Shown in pieces: positions 34,986 to 44,097 of a stretch of 64,000 bases of DNA. The notes below the pieces were generated by a model. It was not told the origin of the DNA. It saw only the letters and a program-made list of their open reading frames with translations, and searched no databases. The stretch's first letter is position 1, and every line of letters begins with the position of its first letter. The position numbers and the translations under genes are program-made. The DNA is from Brevibacterium gallinarum (GTDB taxonomy: Bacteria; Actinomycetota; Actinomycetes; Actinomycetales; Brevibacteriaceae): contig NZ_JACSPY010000008.1 in the NCBI RefSeq assembly GCF_014836885.1, forward strand, positions 95,694-159,693. Direction: 5' to 3'.

Positions 34986-36113
34986 ATGGACATCGGCGCG
35001 ATCATCGGGATCCTCGTCGCCATCGGCGTTGTCATCGTCATCCTCATCGTCGTGGCAGCTCTGCTGTTCGGCGGCCTGCGCTCGAGCATCTTCTTCACCG
35101 TGCACACGCAGGAGAACGTCATCGTCGAGCGGTTCGGCAAATTCAAGAAGGTCGCCAAGCCCGGCCTCAACACCAAGGTTCCGTTCATCGAGACGACGAC
35201 CAAGCCGATCTCCCTGCGCGTCCAGCAGCTGGAAGTCAACATCGAGACGAAGACGAAGGACAACGTCTTCGTCATGGTGCCGGTGGCTGTGCAGTACCTC
35301 GTGAGCGAGGACAAGGTCGTCGACGCCTACTACCGGCTGGCGAACCCGGAGGAGCAGATCCGCTCGTACGTCTTCGACACCGTCCGCTCAGCCCTGTCGA
35401 CCCTGACGTTGGATTCGGCCTTCGAATCCAAGGACGACATCGCCACCAGTGTCGAGCACCGGCTGTCGGCGCAGATGGCCGGCTATGGCTTCCGCATCGT
35501 CAACACGCTTGTCACCGACATCTCCCCGGACCAGCGGGTGCGCGATTCAATGAACTCGATCAACGCCGCCCAGCGCGACCGGGTCGCCGCCCAGGCACTG
35601 GCCGAGGCCGACAAGATCAAGCGCGTCACCCAGGCTGAGGCTGAAGCCGAGTCCAAGCGCCTCCAGGGTGAGGGCGTGGCCGGGCAGCGCAAGGCGATCG
35701 CCACCGGCATCGCCGAGCAGTACGAGATGCTGCGCCGGGCCGGCATCGAATCGACTGCCGAGCAGCTGCTGCTCATGACCCAGTACTTCGACACCATGCA
35801 GGACGTCGCCCGCAACGGCCGCTCGAACGTCCTCATGCTGCCGAGCAACCCCGGTGCGCTCGGCGACCTCACCACCGAGATCCGCAATGCGCTGCTGACC
35901 TCGCACGAGTCCGAGCGGGCGATCGCAGGCTCCGAGCACGACTCCCGCCAGGAGCGTCTCGAGGCCCAGCGCCGCGAACGCGACGAGGCCGACCGTGCCC
36001 GCCGCGCCCGCGAGCAGTCCGCCCAGCAGCAGGCCCGTCGGGCAGCCGAGCAGGCCCGCCAGCAGCAGCGCCGCGACCTCCCCGAGCCACCGGACTTCAT
36101 GCCCGGCATGTGA
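34986..36113 (+). CDS. SPFH/stomatin-like membrane protein
   Basis: 375 residues. One N-terminal membrane segment (about 4-30, IIGILVAIGVVIVILIVVAAL) is followed by an SPFH domain (about 40-230) with VERFGKFKKVAKPGLNTKVP and VQYLVSEDKVVDAYYRLANP. AQRDRVAAQALAEADKIKR begins a long helical region, and the last 60 residues are Gln/Arg/Glu/Ala coiled coil. Such proteins scaffold membrane microdomains, often with an NfeD partner; none is nearby. The gene is monocistronic and ends at a strong hairpin. Confidence 0.9.
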   Translation: MDIGAIIGILVAIGVVIVILIVVAALLFGGLRSSIFFTVHTQENVIVERFGKFKKVAKPGLNTKVPFIETTTKPISLRVQQLEVNIETKTKDNVFVMVPVAVQYLVSEDKVVDAYYRLANPEEQIRSYVFDTVRSALSTLTLDSAFESKDDIATSVEHRLSAQMAGYGFRIVNTLVTDISPDQRVRDSMNSINAAQRDRVAAQALAEADKIKRVTQAEAEAESKRLQGEGVAGQRKAIATGIAEQYEMLRRAGIESTAEQLLLMTQYFDTMQDVARNGRSNVLMLPSNPGALGDLTTEIRNALLTSHESERAIAGSEHDSRQERLEAQRRERDEADRARRAREQSAQQQARRAAEQARQQQRRDLPEPPDFMPGM

Positions 36114-36167
36114 GGGACAGGCTCACGCATCGGACGTGTGTTCCGGCGCAGCTCCAACACCACCTCG

Positions 36168-36203
36168 TCACACCCCGCCTGGCAGCAGCCAGGCTGGGTG
36201 TGA
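36168..36203 (+). terminator. Terminator after the SPFH gene
   Basis: 16-nt arms at 36168-36183 and 36188-36203 (one mismatch) enclose the tetraloop AGCA. It lies 55 nt past the stop codon. Confidence 0.7.
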
Positions 36204-36221
36204 GTGGTAAGGGGTGGGGCG

Positions 36222-36735
36222 GTGATTCTGTTCGCTTTCGCCCACTTGCGGGATGAGCAGGTTTCGCTTCATCTCAGCAGCAGGTTCTTGACGACGACTG
36301 AGGCCGCTGCCCAACTGGACGTGTTTCGCCCGATGAGAAAGGATCCGGTTGAAACGCCGGCGGATCCTCAATAAGCTGCTGTGGTCGGCCGAGATTCTCA
36401 AGGAGACTGAAAGAGCTCTGGTCGAGAAGATCGGGCGCGACTCGGTAAGAGCTGATTTCTCGTGTTGCGAAGATGAACGCCGCCTTCGAAGGTGCCGAGG
36501 TTCCTGCGGATGAGGCGCTTGTTTCTTGGATTACCTGCGACGAGAAGGACTGTGCGGTCCAGGCCAGCGCTGTCACCGGTGACGCTGATGTGCTGGTGAC
36601 AGTCAACATCCTCGATCTCCCAGCTGCGTCGGTTGAACCCTGTGGAATAGTTGTGCTGCACCCGGATGAGTTCCTGACAGAGCTCTATCATCGCCGCCCA
36701 CGCGAAATCCAGCGACAGCTATCTGCCACTCAGCT
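36222..36735 (+). pseudogene. Remnant of a HTH-antitoxin/PIN-toxin module
   Basis: From the GTG at 36222 a 50-codon frame reads DEQVSLHLSSRFLTTTEAAA and on to QLDVFRP, the usual helix-turn-helix start of excisionase-type antitoxins, then breaks off at a stop (36372). Overlapping it in another frame, KLLWSAEILKETERALVEKI and GRDSV match the middle of a PIN toxin. One extra T near 36457 shifts the frame, after which SRVAKMNAAFEGAEV, TVNILDLPA and VVLHPDEFL continue as a PIN C-terminus. The antitoxin C-terminal half and the PIN N-terminal Asp are missing. The module is dead: a deletion fused the two genes, followed by a frameshift. The stop is lost and the frame runs on toward the permease start. 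Confidence 0.7.
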
Positions 36736-36903
36736 CCATGATGCATCCGCCGGATTGATCGACAGTCTCCTCGTCTGCCGCTCCACCCCCGCGCCATTCG
36801 GCAGGTCAGAGGCGTACACTTGGACATCGTCCGCGTCGAGGTGCGCCCTCGTGAGCGTCGGGCAGATTCAGTCACCACACACGAAAGGGCACGCGGCACC
36901 TCC

Positions 36904-38409
36904 GTGAGCACACAGCACCAGGACACCTCCGCCTCGGGCGCGGCAGGCGGCTTCTTCGGCACCAACGGCACCCTCGATCGCTTCTTCCACATCTCCGAAC
37001 GAGGTTCGACGATCGGCCGCGAGATCCGCGGCGGCTTCGCGACCTTCTTCGCGATGAGCTACATCGTCGTGCTCAACCCGCTCATCATCGGTGCCTCGAT
37101 GGACTCCACCGGCCACTTCCTGGGCGGAGGAACCGAACCGAACCTGCCGGCTGTCGCCGCGGCCACCTCGCTCGTCTCCGGCGTCCTCACGATCCTCATG
37201 GGCCTCGTCGGCAACTTCCCGATGGCGGTGTCCTCCTCACTCGGACTGTCGGCCTTCCTCACCTACAGCATCGTCGTGCTGCCGGGCATGACCTGGGCTG
37301 ATGCGATGGGCCTGGTCGTCATCGAAGGCGTCATCCTCCTCATCCTCGTGCTCACCGGCTTCCGCGCCGCGATCTTCAACGCCGTGCCCAGCCAGCTCAA
37401 GACCGCCATCAGCGTGGGCATCGGCCTGTTCATCGCCCTCATCGGCATGATGAACGCCGGCTTCCTGTCCAAAGGCGAGGGCGCGGCCCTCGAACTGGGC
37501 ACCGGCGGGTTCCTCTTCGGCTGGCCGGTGCTCATCTTCCTCATCGCCCTGCTGGGCCTGTTCGTCATGTGGTCAGCGCGTGTGCGCGGGGCGATCCTCT
37601 ACTCGATCCTTGGGGCCACCGCGCTCGCCCTCATCGTCGAGGCGGTCGTCGGGATCGGCCCGAAGACCGGCGCCGACGGCGAGGTCGCCAACCCCTACGG
37701 CTGGGGACTGACCGTGCCGACGCTCAACCAGGAGTGGCTGAGCCTGCCGGACTTCTCGCTGCTCGGCAGCTTCAATCTGCTCGGATCCTGGCAACACATC
37801 GGCATCGTCGCCGCCTCACTGGCGGTCTTCACCCTGCTGCTGGCGAACTTCTTCGACCTGCTCGGCACGATGGTCGCGATCTCGAAGGAAGGCGACATCG
37901 TCGACTCCAGCGGTGAGATCCCGCAATCGAAGCGGATCATGGTCGCCGACGCCTTCGGCGCGATCGGCGGCGGCCTCGGTTCGATGTCGTCGAACTCCGG
38001 TTTCATCGAGTCGACCGTCGGCGTGGGCGAAGGCGCGCGCACCGGCCTGGCCAATGTCATGGCCGGCTTCATGTTCCTCCTCACCATCATCGCCGCCCCG
38101 CTCGCCGCGGTGATCCCCACCGAGGCCGCCGCCCCGACGCTCGTGCTCGTCGGCTTCCTCATGATGCAGCAGGTGCTGCGCATCGACTGGGCTGATGTCG
38201 AGATCGCGATCCCGGCATTCATGACCGTGGTCCTCATGCCGTTCTCGTACTCGATCACCAACGGCATCGGGGCCGGCTTCATCAGCTACGTCGTCATCAA
38301 GGTGCTGCGCGGCAAAGCCGGCGAGGTCCACCCGCTCATGTTCGTCACCGCGGCGCTGTTCGTCGTCTACTTCGTCTCCGGGCCGATCCAGAACGCCCTC
38401 GGCGGCTGA
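36904..38409 (+). CDS. NCS2-family purine permease (AzgA/PbuG-like)
   Basis: 501 residues from the GTG at 36904; the open frame extends 28 codons up without a better start. It has about twelve membrane segments. EIRGGFATFFAMSYIVVLNP near the N-terminus and FFDLLGTMVAISKEGDIVDS with SSNSGFIESTVGVGEGARTG are AzgA-subfamily motifs. Members import hypoxanthine, guanine or adenine with protons. The promoter probably lies in the toxin-antitoxin remnant. No purine genes are nearby. It is convergent with the panE-like gene. Confidence 0.88.
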   Translation: MSTQHQDTSASGAAGGFFGTNGTLDRFFHISERGSTIGREIRGGFATFFAMSYIVVLNPLIIGASMDSTGHFLGGGTEPNLPAVAAATSLVSGVLTILMGLVGNFPMAVSSSLGLSAFLTYSIVVLPGMTWADAMGLVVIEGVILLILVLTGFRAAIFNAVPSQLKTAISVGIGLFIALIGMMNAGFLSKGEGAALELGTGGFLFGWPVLIFLIALLGLFVMWSARVRGAILYSILGATALALIVEAVVGIGPKTGADGEVANPYGWGLTVPTLNQEWLSLPDFSLLGSFNLLGSWQHIGIVAASLAVFTLLLANFFDLLGTMVAISKEGDIVDSSGEIPQSKRIMVADAFGAIGGGLGSMSSNSGFIESTVGVGEGARTGLANVMAGFMFLLTIIAAPLAAVIPTEAAAPTLVLVGFLMMQQVLRIDWADVEIAIPAFMTVVLMPFSYSITNGIGAGFISYVVIKVLRGKAGEVHPLMFVTAALFVVYFVSGPIQNALGG

Positions 38410-38418
38410 CACCAGCGA

Positions 38419-38458
38419 CAGCCGGCCGCGCCGGTTGCCGTCTGCTTCCCGCCGGCTG
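38419..38458. terminator. Weak terminator between convergent genes
   Basis: CAGCCGGC (38419-38426) can pair with GCCGGCTG (38451-38458). The stem is 8 bp with a 24-nt loop. It lies between the permease and ketopantoate-reductase-like genes. Confidence 0.35.
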
Positions 38459-38466
38459 CTGCCCGG

Positions 38467-39507
38467 TCAGTCGAGCAGCACGCGGGTGAGCACCGCCAGG
38501 CGCTCCTGCGGGTCGGCAGGGATCTGGCCGCCGAGGTCATCGCCTGCCGCCAGCGCTCGGCACCACCGCATGACGAACGCGTTCTTGGCCACCGGCACCC
38601 CCAGCGTGTTGCCGATGCGCACGATCTCACCGCCGAGGTAGTCCGTCTCGATCGAACCGGTCCCGCGCGCCAGTGACTGCCACGACGAGGAGGCGAACTC
38701 CTCGACACCGGCGACCTCGCCGAGCTCGATCCTGTCCTCGAGCCCGAAGGCCTTCGGACTCGACCCGACGTGCTCGATCCCGGCTGCGGCATAGACAGCC
38801 TTCGCCTCAGTCCTGAGCGCTTCGTTGAGCTCGCCGTATGCGATGCCAGGCCCGAGGATCGAGTCGAGCCCATTGGCCAGATTCGTCAGCAGCTTGCCCC
38901 AGATGTGCGGCCACAGCTCATCGGCACTGCCGAGCGCCTCGGCGGCGAACCCAGCCGTGCGCGCATCGGCGACGAACTGCCGGGCGGTGGCCACCGCCTC
39001 GGGATCGGCTGTGACCGGACCGGCGAAGTACGCGCCGTGATCAGGCTGCATGCGCGTGATGACCTCGCCGGGGGAGAGGAACAGTGCCGGCATCCACACC
39101 GTGGCTGCGACCACCGTGCGGAAGTGCCGGGGTGCCTGCCGGGCGGCCTCGGTGCCGTTGAGCAGCAGGACGATCGGCAGCAGCTCGCCGGCGGCGCCGA
39201 TCACCGTGCCCGAGGCGCCGGTCACCGGGCGGTCGGCCCACTGCGGCAGGGCGGTGAGCGCCTGGTTCGTCTTCGTCGCCAGCACGAGCACGTCGCCGGT
39301 GCGCAGTTCGACCTCCTCCGGGCTGCGGGCGAGCTCGGGCCGGGCGCTGATGGTCCCTGATGGGGTGCGCATCTGAAGTCCGCCGGCGGCGATGGCGTCG
39401 GCGTGCTCGCCGCGGGCGATGACGGTGATGGACAGGCCGGCGTCGCTGCCGGCCGCTGCCAGGGTGCCGCCGATCGCGCCGGCCCCGATGATGACGTACC
39501 TGTTCAT
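38467..39507 (-). CDS. 2-dehydropantoate 2-reductase family protein
   Basis: 346 residues. The NADP motif GAGAIGGTLAAAGSDAG is at the N-terminus; the catalytic Lys and Glu fall in KLLTNLANGLDSILG and the later region IELGEVAGVEEFASSSWQSL, as in ApbA/PanE proteins. The family reduces ketopantoate for coenzyme A synthesis, but many paralogues act on other 2-ketoacids, and no pantothenate gene is near. It is longer than E. coli PanE (about 303). The region upstream of its start holds the second long palindrome. Confidence 0.85.
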   Translation of the reverse strand: MNRYVIIGAGAIGGTLAAAGSDAGLSITVIARGEHADAIAAGGLQMRTPSGTISARPELARSPEEVELRTGDVLVLATKTNQALTALPQWADRPVTGASGTVIGAAGELLPIVLLLNGTEAARQAPRHFRTVVAATVWMPALFLSPGEVITRMQPDHGAYFAGPVTADPEAVATARQFVADARTAGFAAEALGSADELWPHIWGKLLTNLANGLDSILGPGIAYGELNEALRTEAKAVYAAAGIEHVGSSPKAFGLEDRIELGEVAGVEEFASSSWQSLARGTGSIETDYLGGEIVRIGNTLGVPVAKNAFVMRWCRALAAGDDLGGQIPADPQERLAVLTRVLLD

Positions 39508-39543
39508 GCGTCCACGCTACCAATACCGGCGGCAGCGGGAGCC

Positions 39544-39614
39544 GTGGGAAAGTTAGCAAAGTTATTCACGGTTTCACCTCCGGATTCCATGAACAACTTT
39601 GCTAACTTTCCCAC
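39544..39614. repeat. Long AT-rich palindrome, copy 2 of 2
   Basis: The arms at 39544-39575 and 39583-39614 are 32 nt each, with 28 matching positions, around a 7-nt loop (ACCTCCG). The arms contain GCAAAGTTATTCACGGTTTC, nearly the same as copy 1 at 7717-7781. Here it lies between divergent genes, so it is not simply a terminator. The four mismatches cluster near the loop. Confidence 0.9.
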
Positions 39615-39749
39615 GCAGCTGCTGTGTGGAGGGTGGGGAGAGGCTGCAGTGAGGGTCGCTGTTCGGCTGTTTGGGGTGGTGATGATGGTGGCGGCCTTTC
39701 CCGGCAGTCGACTGTGGCTGCCCCGGCCGTGGGCGCCAGCGGTTCCCGT

Positions 39750-39755
39750 TAGGCT
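39750..39755 (+). promoter_or_regulatory. Candidate -10 box (TAGGCT) for the amidohydrolase gene
   Basis: TAGGCT lies 59 nt before the start codon in the region shared with the divergent panE-like gene. It fits the TANNNT pattern. No -35 box is clear. Confidence 0.4.
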
Positions 39756-39813
39756 GGGGGGAGTGGCCTGCAGCACCCGCGCCGCCCAGCCCGCACCGCC
39801 GTGAAGGAGCCCT

Positions 39814-41088
39814 ATGTATCAGCCCGTCGCCGTTCCGCCGCGCCACACCGTCGCCCTGACCGGAGCGCGGCTGCTGCCGATCGCCGATGCTGAAGGCAAC
39901 CCGGCGCCCGAGATCGCCTCCGGCACGATCGTCCTCGACGAGGGCACCATCACCGCGATCGGCCCCGATGCCGAGGTCGAGGTGCCTGCAGGTGCCGAGG
40001 TCATCGACGCCTCGGGGACGGTCATCGCACCTGGCTTCGTCGAAAGCCACGCCCATATGGGCGTCCACGAGGACGGCGAGGGCGGCGAGAGCAACGACGT
40101 CAACGAGATGACCGGCCCCGACGGTTCGGCCCTGCGCGCCCTCGACGCGATCAACCCCGCTGACGTCGGCTTCAAGGACGCGCTGCGCGGCGGGGTCACC
40201 ACCGCCGTCATCAAGCCCGGCTCCGGCAACCCGATCGGTGGGCGGACCGCTGCGCTCAAGACCTGGGGGAGGGTAGTCGACGAGATGCTCATCAGCCAGG
40301 ACATCTCGGTCAAGTCGGCGATGGGCGAGAACCCCAAGCGCATCTACGGCGAGCGCAAGCAGACCCCGGCCACCCGCCTCGGGGTGGCGAAGATCCAGCG
40401 TGAGGCCTTCGTCAAGGCGCGCAACTACATCGCCAACCGGGCTGCCGCCGCCGAGGTGGGGGTCCCCTTCGATCGGGACCTGGGCTTGGAGACGCTGGCC
40501 GATGTGCTGACCGGCCACCTTGTGTGGGATCAGCACTGCCACCGTGCCGACGACATCGCCACGGCGGTCCGGCTGGCCGAGGAGTTCGGCTACCGGCTCA
40601 TCATCAACCACGGCACCGAAGGCCATCTCATCGCCGACTACATTGCTGAGAAGGGCCTTGATGTCATCGTCGGCCCGCTCATGACCTCCCGGTCGAAGGT
40701 CGAGCTGCGCCACCGCACCCTGGCGACCCCGGCAGCGTATGCGAAGGCCGGGGTGCGGTTCGCGCTCACCACCGACCACCCGGTGGTCCCGATCTTCTTC
40801 TTCGTCGATCAGGCCCGCTTCGCTGTGCGCGAGGGACTTGACCCCGCGATCGCACTGCAGGCGATGACGATCCACCCGGCGGCGATCCTCGGACTCGATG
40901 ACCGTGTCGGATCTTTAGCGGTGGGCCGCGACGCTGATATCGTGCAGTGGAGCGCCCATCCGCTCGACTTCGATGCGCGTGTCACCAGCGTCTACGTGTC
41001 CGGCCGGCACGTGTACACACACGATTTCGCCAGCGGTGAGGCATTCGTGGCCGACCCGTTCGGCCCCACCCGGATCCACGAGCCGTGA
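39814..41088 (+). CDS. Amidohydrolase (imidazolonepropionase-like)
   Basis: 424 residues. The metallo-dependent hydrolase fold is shown by GFVESHAHMGVHEDGEGGES (HxH metal site), HLVWDQHCHRADDIATA, the metal histidine in IINHGTEG, TTDHPVV and the final MTIHPAAILGLDDRVGSLAV. It belongs to the unassigned imidazolonepropionase/prolidase-like branch, so a C-N bond in a cyclic or peptide-like substrate is the likely target. SD GAAGGAG precedes the ATG. It is followed after 93 nt by the ThrE-type exporter. Confidence 0.85.
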   Translation: MYQPVAVPPRHTVALTGARLLPIADAEGNPAPEIASGTIVLDEGTITAIGPDAEVEVPAGAEVIDASGTVIAPGFVESHAHMGVHEDGEGGESNDVNEMTGPDGSALRALDAINPADVGFKDALRGGVTTAVIKPGSGNPIGGRTAALKTWGRVVDEMLISQDISVKSAMGENPKRIYGERKQTPATRLGVAKIQREAFVKARNYIANRAAAAEVGVPFDRDLGLETLADVLTGHLVWDQHCHRADDIATAVRLAEEFGYRLIINHGTEGHLIADYIAEKGLDVIVGPLMTSRSKVELRHRTLATPAAYAKAGVRFALTTDHPVVPIFFFVDQARFAVREGLDPAIALQAMTIHPAAILGLDDRVGSLAVGRDADIVQWSAHPLDFDARVTSVYVSGRHVYTHDFASGEAFVADPFGPTRIHEP

Positions 41089-41181
41089 GCACCGACCGTT
41101 CGTCCAGCGACGGTTCACGTGAGCATCAGATCCATCAGGTAGAACCGAGATCAGACCCAGTGTGACGGATGAGAAGAACCA

Positions 41182-43308
41182 GTGGCAGAAGACAGTGATC
41201 GCCTACCGCGCCGGCGTCTGCTGCGCCCGCGCAGCCGCAGCACCGGATCTCGTGCCGCGGCAGGCGATGGCGCACGCCATGACTCCCGTCCGGCGGACAC
41301 CGGTCGGCAGGCCGGAGGACGCGATCTCGGCCCGGAGGCCAACCGGCCGCTGAACACCAACGAATACACCGGCTCGACCGCAGGTGCCGCACTGCGCACC
41401 ACCGGCGGGATCCCGCAGGAGACCGTTGCCGAGGCCACCGAGAAGGCCCAGGCCGCCCAGAGCACCGGCAAAGCCCAGACCGCCGAGAAGGCCCAGGCCG
41501 GCCGGTGGCGCGGGTCCAAGCAGCCGAAGACCCGCACCCCACGCGGCAGGAACGGCAAGCGCGCCCACCCGGCACCAACTGCCAGCCCGGCAGCCCACCC
41601 GGCTGCCCGCCCAGCCACCGCCTCGGACCCGGCCACTGCCTCCGGCCCAGCCACCGCCTCGGGCCCGGATGCGAGCCCGGTCGACCCCTCCGAAGCCCTC
41701 ACCCCGCCGGTGGCCCGCGGAGCCGACGGCAGCTACGGCACGGGCCGGTCGGCCTCCACCCAGCGGTTCCGGCGCAACGGCAGCTCGCGCAGCATCGTCG
41801 AGAAGACCAACGCCGCCGGCTCATCCTCGAAGCGGATGGCCGAGCGCCTCGCCCGCAAGGCCGTCGGGCAGATCACCGGCGACTCGATGCCGGCGACCGA
41901 CCCGATCCCGATCGTCGCCACCCTCAAGGGCACCCCCTACCAGGCGCCGGTGATGTCGCAGGCGAAGGGCGAAGAGGAAGCCCGCAAGATCATGGAGCTG
42001 GCCGTCGACATCGGCTGGATCATGCTGCGCGCCGGCGCCCCGACCGCCGACGTCGAGGTCTCCGTCATCGCCACCTGCACCGCCCTCGGCCTGCCGACCG
42101 CCGAAGTCGACCTGACCTCGAACTCCCTCAACGTGCACTACTCCGACCCCGAGGGCCGGCTGCTCAACGTCATGCGCGTCAGCCGCGAGGAGTCGATCCA
42201 CTACTCGAAGCTCGCCTCGGTGCACAAGCTCGTCACCGACATCGTCGACGGCAAGGTCGAGTACTTGGAGGCCAGCGAGCGGATCGACGCGATCCGCCAG
42301 CAGCGCCGCCCGTTCGCCGGCTGGTTCGTCGCCCTGGCCTGGGGCATGCTCGTGACCTGCTTCGTGCTGCTGCTCGGCGGCTCGGCGGTCTCGGCGGTCA
42401 TCGGCTTCGGGATGGCGATCGTCATCGATCGCTTCGGGGCGCTGCTCGCCCGCTTCGACGTGCCCCCGTTCTTCACCGCGATGGGCCAATCGACATTCGC
42501 CACCGTCCTCGCCATGGCGGCCTGGACATTCGGGTTCATCTCCGCGCCCCAGTATCTTGTGGCCGCCGGCATCGTGCTGCTGCTGCCGACTGCCGGTCTC
42601 ATCGCCGCGGTGCAGGACTCGCTGACGAACTTCCCGCTCACCGCCTCGGCGAAGGCCGTGGCCGTCGGCACCACGCTGGCCGGCATCGTCTCCGGCATCG
42701 CCCTGGGCATCATGATCGGCCGGGCGATCGGACTCTCACCGATCGAGGTGATCGTCACCTCCGGCGGGGTCGAAGCGCTCACCACCATCATCTCGCTCAT
42801 CGCCGCGATCCTCGTCGGCATGTGCGGTGCGATCGGCATGCAGGCGGCCAAACGCCAGATCGTCATCGCCGGGCTCATCGGCGGTGTGGGCTTCGTCATC
42901 TACGTCGGCTGCACGCTGCTGGGCCTGGGCAATGTCGTCACCTGCTTCATCGCCGCCACGGTCGTCGGGCTCATCGTCCGGCCGGTGGCGCTGCGCCGTG
43001 GGGCGCCGCCGATCGTGCTGCTGCTGCCGGGCATCTTCCCGCTGCTGCAGGGCCTGTCGATCTTCTCCGCCGCCTACCAGATCGTCCAGCCGCAGGACGC
43101 GATCCCGCTGTCGATGGGACTGTCCTCACTGTTCACCGCCGTGACGGCCAATGCCGCGATCGCCGTGGGCGCGGTGTTCGGCGACTTCCTCGCCCGCCCG
43201 ATCTACCAGCGGGTCAAGGACCGCCGTGAGAAGTCCGATGCCGTCGCCGAGGCGACCGCCGGCGCGCACCCGACCTCCACCTCGGGCACGGGGCAGGTCT
43301 CCAGCTGA
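41182..43308 (+). CDS. ThrE-family threonine/serine exporter with long disordered N-terminus
   Basis: 708 residues from a GTG. Residues 1-240 are low-complexity (Arg, Ala, Pro, Thr; repeated PATASGPATASGP). Residues about 260-400 form the cytoplasmic ThrE domain (RAGAPTADVEVSVIATCTAL, SLNVHYSDPEGRLLNVMRVS), and residues about 400-680 carry about ten membrane segments ending in LPGIFPLLQGLSIFSAAYQI. It is the single-chain actinobacterial form, unlike the split ThrE halves of many firmicutes. ThrE of Corynebacterium exports threonine and serine. A start further downstream is possible because the N-terminus is not conserved. Confidence 0.85.
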   Translation: MAEDSDRLPRRRLLRPRSRSTGSRAAAGDGARHDSRPADTGRQAGGRDLGPEANRPLNTNEYTGSTAGAALRTTGGIPQETVAEATEKAQAAQSTGKAQTAEKAQAGRWRGSKQPKTRTPRGRNGKRAHPAPTASPAAHPAARPATASDPATASGPATASGPDASPVDPSEALTPPVARGADGSYGTGRSASTQRFRRNGSSRSIVEKTNAAGSSSKRMAERLARKAVGQITGDSMPATDPIPIVATLKGTPYQAPVMSQAKGEEEARKIMELAVDIGWIMLRAGAPTADVEVSVIATCTALGLPTAEVDLTSNSLNVHYSDPEGRLLNVMRVSREESIHYSKLASVHKLVTDIVDGKVEYLEASERIDAIRQQRRPFAGWFVALAWGMLVTCFVLLLGGSAVSAVIGFGMAIVIDRFGALLARFDVPPFFTAMGQSTFATVLAMAAWTFGFISAPQYLVAAGIVLLLPTAGLIAAVQDSLTNFPLTASAKAVAVGTTLAGIVSGIALGIMIGRAIGLSPIEVIVTSGGVEALTTIISLIAAILVGMCGAIGMQAAKRQIVIAGLIGGVGFVIYVGCTLLGLGNVVTCFIAATVVGLIVRPVALRRGAPPIVLLLPGIFPLLQGLSIFSAAYQIVQPQDAIPLSMGLSSLFTAVTANAAIAVGAVFGDFLARPIYQRVKDRREKSDAVAEATAGAHPTSTSGTGQVSS

Positions 43309-43317
43309 GACCGCCGG

Positions 43318-43986
43318 TCAGGGCAGCTGCCAGTCGATCGGCTCGCCGCCGCGCTCAGCCAGCAGCGCATTGGCCCGGCTGAACGGCCGGGAGCCGAAGA
43401 ACCCGCGCGAAGCGCTCAGCGGCGAGGGGTGCGGTGAGGCGACGATCGGCACATCGCCCAGCCGCGGCGCCAGGGACTGCGCATCGCGGCCCCACAGAAT
43501 CGCCACGAGCGGCCCGCCGCGGGCGGCGAGCACCTCGATCGCCCGGTCGGTGACCGCCTCCCAGCCCTGGTTCCGGTGCGAGGCCGGCGAGCCGGGGGCG
43601 ACGGTGAGAACCCGGTTGAGCAGCATGACCCCCTGCGCCTGCCAGGGACGCAGGTCCCCGCTGCTCGGCGGCGGAACCCCGAGGTCGGTGCCGAGCTCTG
43701 TGAAGATGTTCGTCAGCGACCGCGGCAGCGGGCGGACGTCCGGGGCGACAGCGAAGGACAGCCCGATCGGGTGGCCGGGCGTCGGGTACGGATCCTGGCC
43801 GACGATGAGCACGCGCACGCCGGACAGCGGTTCGCGGAAGGCGCGGAACACATCGTCCCCGGCCGGCAGATACGCCCGGCCGGCGGCCAGTTCGGCGCGC
43901 AGGAAATCGCCCATCGCGGTGATCTGACCGGCCACCGGGGCCATCGCCTCAGCCCAGTCCGGGGCCATGATCTTCTCAAGACTCAT
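43318..43986 (-). CDS. ung: Uracil-DNA glycosylase
   Basis: 222 residues from the ATG at 43986; an upstream in-frame GTG at 44040 lies in the neighbour's promoter. The water-activating motif [18 protein letters not shown] and the DNA-intercalation motif [18 protein letters not shown] are complete, giving a family 1 UDG. It removes uracil from DNA for base-excision repair. The gene ends 9 nt from the convergent exporter gene. Confidence 0.96.
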   Translation of the reverse strand: MSLEKIMAPDWAEAMAPVAGQITAMGDFLRAELAAGRAYLPAGDDVFRAFREPLSGVRVLIVGQDPYPTPGHPIGLSFAVAPDVRPLPRSLTNIFTELGTDLGVPPPSSGDLRPWQAQGVMLLNRVLTVAPGSPASHRNQGWEAVTDRAIEVLAARGGPLVAILWGRDAQSLAPRLGDVPIVASPHPSPLSASRGFFGSRPFSRANALLAERGGEPIDWQLP

Positions 43987-44026
43987 ACCGCCATCGTAGC
44001 CAGCAGCGACTTCCACAGCCCCCGGC

Positions 44027-44056
44027 GTGACCGGCAACACAGGCGGACGCTATGCT
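44027..44056 (+). promoter_or_regulatory. Promoter of the 3-hydroxyisobutyrate dehydrogenase gene
   Basis: The -10 box TATGCT (44051-44056) and a TTGACA-like GTGACC (44027-44032) are 18 nt apart. The start codon follows 41 nt after the -10 box. Confidence 0.5.
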
Positions 44057-44097
44057 CAACACAGCGCGTACACTCGCATCGATCCGAAAGGACTCCA

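Noticed and set aside
36473..36907. Intact 144-residue gene
   Set aside because: Its start lies inside the PIN-like sequence, upstream toxin codons are in another frame, and its last 55 residues run through the permease promoter. It is better read as part of the broken toxin-antitoxin remnant.
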